From assembly GCA_963743825.1 (NCBI GenBank), contig CAVURC010000009.1, positions 1-64,000 on the forward strand: DNA of 64,000 nucleotides. Direction: 5' to 3'. Under the pieces are notes generated by a model, which had not been told where the DNA came from, did no database searches, and worked only from the letters and a program-made list of their open reading frames with translations. The stretch comes from Sva-07 sp963743825. GTDB taxonomy: Bacteria; Actinomycetota; Acidimicrobiia; Acidimicrobiales; Ilumatobacteraceae. The position numbers and the translations under genes are program-made. This document shows positions 61,555 through 64,000 of the stretch, piece by piece (positions within the stretch are counted from its first letter, which is position 1; the number at the start of each line of letters is the position of its first letter).

Positions 61555-62064
61555 GTGTCGGTGGCAGCGTTCGCAACGATCGTGGTGGTGTCGTTCCTCC
61601 TCATGGAACCCATCACCGCTGCGACGCACCGGTGGGTGATGCACGGCATCGGCGAGTGGTTCCACCGCAGCCACCATCGTCCCGGCCGCAAGCCGCGCTG
61701 GGAGCGCAACGACTGGTTCCCCGTCTTCTTCGCTTCGATCGTCTTGTTCGGGCTGTGGCTCGGGTTCAACCGCAACGGGTTCGCAGCGCTCGTTCCGATG
61801 GCGATCGGCGTGACCCTCTACGGGGCTGCGTACGCACTGGTGCACGACGGTTTCATCCATCGCCGGATCGACCCGTTCGGCGACCGCACCAACGCCTATC
61901 TCGATCACGTTGCCGCGTCGCACAGGATCCACCATCTCTACAACGGTGCGCCGTACGGGATGCTGGCACCGGTCGTACCCGCTGCGTTGCGTGCGAAGGC
62001 TGCTCGCACCGAACGCGATCCGTTCGCCGAGGTCGACACCCCCGCCGTCGCCGGCCGGGCGTAA
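61555..62064 (+). CDS. crtZ: CrtZ-like beta-carotene/sterol-desaturase-family hydroxylase
   Basis: The 169-residue membrane protein has the di-iron His boxes of the fatty-acid hydroxylase superfamily: HRWVMH, HRSHH, HDGFIHRR and HRIHH. Three or four hydrophobic helices surround them. Size, spacing and WFHRSHH match beta-carotene 3-hydroxylase (CrtZ), which makes zeaxanthin. No other carotenoid gene is in the window, so the substrate is taken from the family. A GTG start at 61555 follows GATAGT, a possible -10 box. It runs into the tRNA cassette. Confidence 0.85.
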   Translation: MSVAAFATIVVVSFLLMEPITAATHRWVMHGIGEWFHRSHHRPGRKPRWERNDWFPVFFASIVLFGLWLGFNRNGFAALVPMAIGVTLYGAAYALVHDGFIHRRIDPFGDRTNAYLDHVAASHRIHHLYNGAPYGMLAPVVPAALRAKAARTERDPFAEVDTPAVAGRA

Positions 62065-62152
62065 CGGCCGCCCGGCGGATTGCCTGGTGGATTGCCCGAG
62101 GGGCGCTGCTAGATTCAGGTCGCTCTCAACGAGACAAGGCCATTGCCTTCAG

Positions 62153-62225
62153 GCCCCCATCGTCTAGTGGCCTAGGACACCACCCTTTCAAGGTGGCGGC
62201 ACGGGTTCGAATCCCGTTGGGGGTG
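62153..62225 (+). tRNA. tRNA-Glu (TTC)
   Basis: The cloverleaf is complete: acceptor GCCCCCA/TGGGGGT (first pair G-U), anticodon stem CCACC/GGTGG with loop CTTTCAA, and T-arm ACGGG-TTCGAAT-CCCGT, discriminator G. CCA is not encoded. It supplies both translation and the HemA reaction. Confidence 0.93.
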
Positions 62226-62248
62226 CGGCGCGCAAGCGTCATACATAT

Positions 62249-62323
62249 GGTCCCGTGGTGAAGTCTGGAGTTCACGCCGGCCTGTCAAGCCGGAGGTCGC
62301 GGGTTCAAGTCCCGTCGGGACCG
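62249..62323 (+). tRNA. tRNA-Asp (GTC), copy 1
   Basis: The acceptor stem GGTCCCG/CGGGACC with discriminator G, anticodon loop CTGTCAA and T-arm CGGGTTCAAGTCCCG give a normal 75-base tRNA. It is identical to the copy at 62507-62581. CCA is not encoded. Confidence 0.95.
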
Positions 62324-62332
62324 CAGCAGGGG

Positions 62333-62366
62333 GCCACTTGTCATCGAAAGATGGCGAGTGGCTTTT
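62333..62366 (+). terminator. intrinsic terminator after tRNA cassette 1
   Basis: GCCACTTGTCATC-GAAA-GATGGCGAGTGGC followed by TTTT is a strong GAAA-capped stem with U-run and ends the first tRNA-Glu/tRNA-Asp transcript. Confidence 0.85.
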
Positions 62367-62415
62367 CGGGGGCGCGGTAGATCAGGTCGATCTCAACGAG
62401 AGGCATTGCCGTCAG

Positions 62416-62484
62416 GCCCCATCGTCTAGTGGCCTGGACCACGCCTTTCAAGGTGGTGGCACGGGTTCGAATCCGGTGGGGGTG
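62416..62484 (+). pseudogene. degenerate tRNA-Glu (TTC), copy 2
   Basis: It matches the tRNA-Glu at 62153 but is 69 bases against 73. Single bases are lost in the CCCCC run of the acceptor, in CTAGG, in ACACC and in the T-stem/acceptor junction (CCCGTTGGGGG to CCGGTGGGGG), and one G is gained in the anticodon stem. The TTC anticodon is kept. The T-stem no longer pairs, so it is unlikely to function as written. It is either a decaying copy or a wrongly assembled repeat. Confidence 0.7.
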
Positions 62485-62506
62485 CGACGCAAGCGTCATA
62501 CATATC

Positions 62507-62581
62507 GGTCCCGTGGTGAAGTCTGGAGTTCACGCCGGCCTGTCAAGCCGGAGGTCGCGGGTTCAAGTCCCGTCGGGACCG
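62507..62581 (+). tRNA. tRNA-Asp (GTC), copy 2
   Basis: It is base-for-base the same as the copy at 62249-62323 over all 75 positions, while the neighbouring tRNA-Glu copy has diverged. The conservation shows selection, gene conversion or a very recent duplication. Confidence 0.95.
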
Positions 62582-62590
62582 CAGCAGGGG

Positions 62591-62624
62591 GCCACTCGTC
62601 ATCGAAAGATGGCGAGTGGCTTTT
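62591..62624 (+). terminator. intrinsic terminator after tRNA cassette 2
   Basis: GCCACTCGTCATC-GAAA-GATGGCGAGTGGC with TTTT is the copy 2 terminator. The TTG to TCG change turns a G-U pair into G-C, so pairing is kept or improved. Confidence 0.85.
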
Positions 62625-62663
62625 CTGTGAAATCGGTCGAGTCGCCAGAACTCGACTTGGTAC

Positions 62664-62736
62664 GGTCGAGTAGCTCAGTTGGCAGAGCACACGCCTGAAA
62701 AGCGTGGGGTCACCGGATCGACGCCGGTCTCGACCA
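62664..62736 (+). tRNA. tRNA-Phe (GAA)
   Basis: Acceptor GGTCGAG/CTCGACC, D-arm with AGCTCAGTTGGCAGAGC, anticodon stem CACGC/GCGTG with loop CTGAAAA (anticodon GAA), discriminator A. The T-loop reads ATCGACG where nearly all tRNAs have TTCGANN, so T54 is A. CCA is not encoded. It is otherwise a normal 73-base tRNA. Confidence 0.88.
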
Positions 62737-62813
62737 CCGGACGCGTCCGCTTGTGCGGAACCCTGCGATCGCATCCAGCTGAGACGCACATTCCGCAACG
62801 AAGTGTCTCGGCC

Positions 62814-64000
62814 TCAGCCGCCTCGGATCGAGGTCAGGGTGGCGTCGATCACCGCCTGGTCGATTCCGCAGTCGAGTGCTGCCTGCACCACCGGCGCTGC
62901 TGCAGCATCGTCGCCGCCGATGACGGCTCCTGCGTCGACGCTGTCGATGCCGCCGGGAACCGACTCGATTGCACAGTTCGCCTGGTTCGGCGGGACGCCC
63001 TGCGCGGTCAGCTCGTCGAACAACACGCCACCCACCGCCGAGGTCGGCCGCTCGGTCCCGAACGTGCTCGGGTCGATCACGGGGCCCGTCTGGCCGGGCA
63101 CGGTTGTCGGCGGCACGGTGGTCGGTGGTGTCGTGGTCGTCGTCGTCGGCAGCGGCGTCGCGATGTACTCGACCTCGCTGGCCTCGCCGGTGGTGGTGTC
63201 GGCGGTCGCATAGACCACCGCGCCCGTGGCGGCGAAGCCGACCGCACCGATGACAGCGCCAACGGTCTGCGGTCCGGGGAACGGCGCGGCGAGACGCACC
63301 GAGTCCAAGGGGCCTGCCGACGGCTGCTGTGTCCCGAGCCAGCGGCGCTGGTCGGCCCAGATCGACAGGGGCGGGATCACGACCAGGGCGGCGAGCACCG
63401 CGATCGCAACGTTGAGCGTCACGAGGATGCCGAAGTCACGCAGCAGTGGCAGCGCCGATCCGATGAGCACCGCGAAGCCACAGATCGTCGCGACGGCAGA
63501 CGTGAAGAACGCCCGGCCGGTTCGTCTCGCTGCGTGCTCTGCCGCCACCTCCGGATCCAACCCGCGCTGTCGCTCCTCGAGATAACGCCCGAGGATCAGC
63601 ACGGAGAACTCCGCGCAGGTGGCGATCACCAGTGGCCCGCTCACCGTCGTCAGCGGGCTCAACCGCACCTCGAACAGCCCGACGATCAACGACGAGACGC
63701 CGACGGCGAGCAGCACGGGAACCAGTGCCAGCAGTCCGCGAGTGAGGCTGCGGCAGCGCAGCACGAGGAACAACGCCGCGAGGCTGAGTGCCAGGTACGT
63801 CAGGTTGGCCCGGTTGGCCGACAGGTTCTCGAGCAGTCCGATGCCCACCGTGGCGAGTCCGGCGGGGGTCGCCCGGACCGGATCCTGTCCTTCGGGAAGA
63901 TCCACGAGCAGGACACTGTCGGCAGGAAGGTCGAGAGCGTCGATGCGCGACTGCAGGTCGGCTTCGAGTTCTCGCACCAGGACCGCCCGCTCTTCGAGGC
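62814..64000 (-). CDS. RND/MMPL-family transporter, C-terminal part (continues past the window)
   Basis: This is the 3' end of a large inner-membrane transporter of the RND superfamily; the 5' part lies beyond base 64000. Visible are a loop domain, then helices 8-12 of the usual topology: LTYLALSLAALFLVLRCRSLTRGLLALVPVLLAVGVSSL, LVIATCAEFSVLILGRYLEERQRG (the conserved family loop) and AFFTSAVATICGFAVLIGSALPLLRDFG. After the last helix comes an external Thr/Pro-rich tail (PTTTTTTPPTTVPPTTVPG) and a helical domain of about 80 residues with two Cys. This extension is unusual for the family. Lipid, hopanoid or drug export cannot be told. Confidence 0.82.
   Translation of the reverse strand, partial: LEERAVLVRELEADLQSRIDALDLPADSVLLVDLPEGQDPVRATPAGLATVGIGLLENLSANRANLTYLALSLAALFLVLRCRSLTRGLLALVPVLLAVGVSSLIVGLFEVRLSPLTTVSGPLVIATCAEFSVLILGRYLEERQRGLDPEVAAEHAARRTGRAFFTSAVATICGFAVLIGSALPLLRDFGILVTLNVAIAVLAALVVIPPLSIWADQRRWLGTQQPSAGPLDSVRLAAPFPGPQTVGAVIGAVGFAATGAVVYATADTTTGEASEVEYIATPLPTTTTTTPPTTVPPTTVPGQTGPVIDPSTFGTERPTSAVGGVLFDELTAQGVPPNQANCAIESVPGGIDSVDAGAVIGGDDAAAAPVVQAALDCGIDQAVIDATLTSIRGG

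Larger units (their letters stand above)
62110..62366 (+). repeat. tandem duplication, unit 1 (tRNA-Glu, tRNA-Asp, terminator)
   Basis: A unit beginning TAGATTCAGGTCGCTCTCAA, through tRNA-Glu, the spacer AGCGTCATACATAT and tRNA-Asp, to a GAAA-loop terminator, is repeated almost exactly at 62378-62624. TAGATT (62110-62115) is a candidate -10 box, also partly kept as TAGATC in unit 2. Confidence 0.85.
62378..62624 (+). repeat. tandem duplication, unit 2
   Basis: This is the second copy of the tRNA-Glu/tRNA-Asp/terminator unit, with tRNA-Asp identical to the first copy, the terminator altered at one paired position, and the tRNA-Glu carrying several small deletions. The spacer and flanks differ by single bases. 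It abuts unit 1 with an 11-base gap. Confidence 0.85.

Overview
The window is GC-rich, densely coded bacterial DNA with many GTG starts, 4-base start/stop overlaps and actinobacterial marker genes: mycothiol glycosyltransferase MshA, a rex-hemACD operon, SigR/RsrA, an RsiG-type anti-sigma factor and MshA-linked YbjN. The best fit is a free-living actinobacterium, probably of the class Acidimicrobiia (Ilumatobacter-like). That placement is inferred from gene content and was not computed. I see no rRNA, CRISPR array, prophage or insertion sequence.

Layout. 1-4213 is a run of broken genes: an adenylate cyclase remnant, a PGM1-like ATP-grasp ligase with a damaged 5' end, a nitrilase tail and a DUF7144 fragment. 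One intact two-domain protein lies among them, plus about 600 bases in which I recognise nothing. 4210-14091 carries transport and energy genes: a DHA2 drug exporter, a CPA2 antiporter, then a tight series of PPK2, an unusual P-type ATPase, a SulP-STAS transporter and a lipid-kinase-like protein. 14166-22163 holds hydrolases, MarR, SigR-RsrA, TilS, a phosphatase-like protein lacking its cysteine, an M23 peptidase, and a coupled SDR / acyltransferase / hydrolase / FAD-oxidoreductase set. 22163-32688 is the heme region: hemB-hemL and rex-hemA-hemC-hemD, the latter followed by a secreted beta-propeller gene. 32755-41670 has an acyl-CoA synthetase, aminopeptidase, a second DHA2 exporter, a CDF-like protein, an SLC13-type permease and a SAM hydrolase. 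41887-47570 has proC, ybjN-mshA, a MoaD-like/RsiG pair and a cyclophilin lipoprotein. 47602-53516 is a complete mrpABCDEFG antiporter operon. 53671-57402 has 3-hydroxyacyl-CoA dehydrogenase, aat and ethylmalonyl-CoA mutase. The right end has an AbiEi/DUF559 protein bracketed by palindromic repeats, a dioxygenase-like protein, a LysM lipoprotein, two hydrolases, a CrtZ-like hydroxylase, a tandemly duplicated tRNA-Glu/tRNA-Asp cassette, tRNA-Phe and the 3' part of an RND transporter.

How they fit together. Tetrapyrrole synthesis is tied to redox state by Rex. Ethylmalonyl-CoA mutase (B12-dependent) and 3-hydroxyacyl-CoA dehydrogenase suggest acetyl-CoA assimilation or short acyl-CoA turnover. 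Mrp and the CPA2 and P-type transporters point to Na+/H+ and cation homeostasis, as expected of an aquatic or marine organism. Mycothiol and SigR/RsrA form the thiol-stress arm.

A caution for every user of this sequence: at least fourteen genes need one or more small frame corrections, among them hemC, aat, pepA, mrpA and mrpB, which should be intact in a living cell. Sequencing or assembly indels are the likeliest cause. Where a gene is annotated across such a break, the entry says so.
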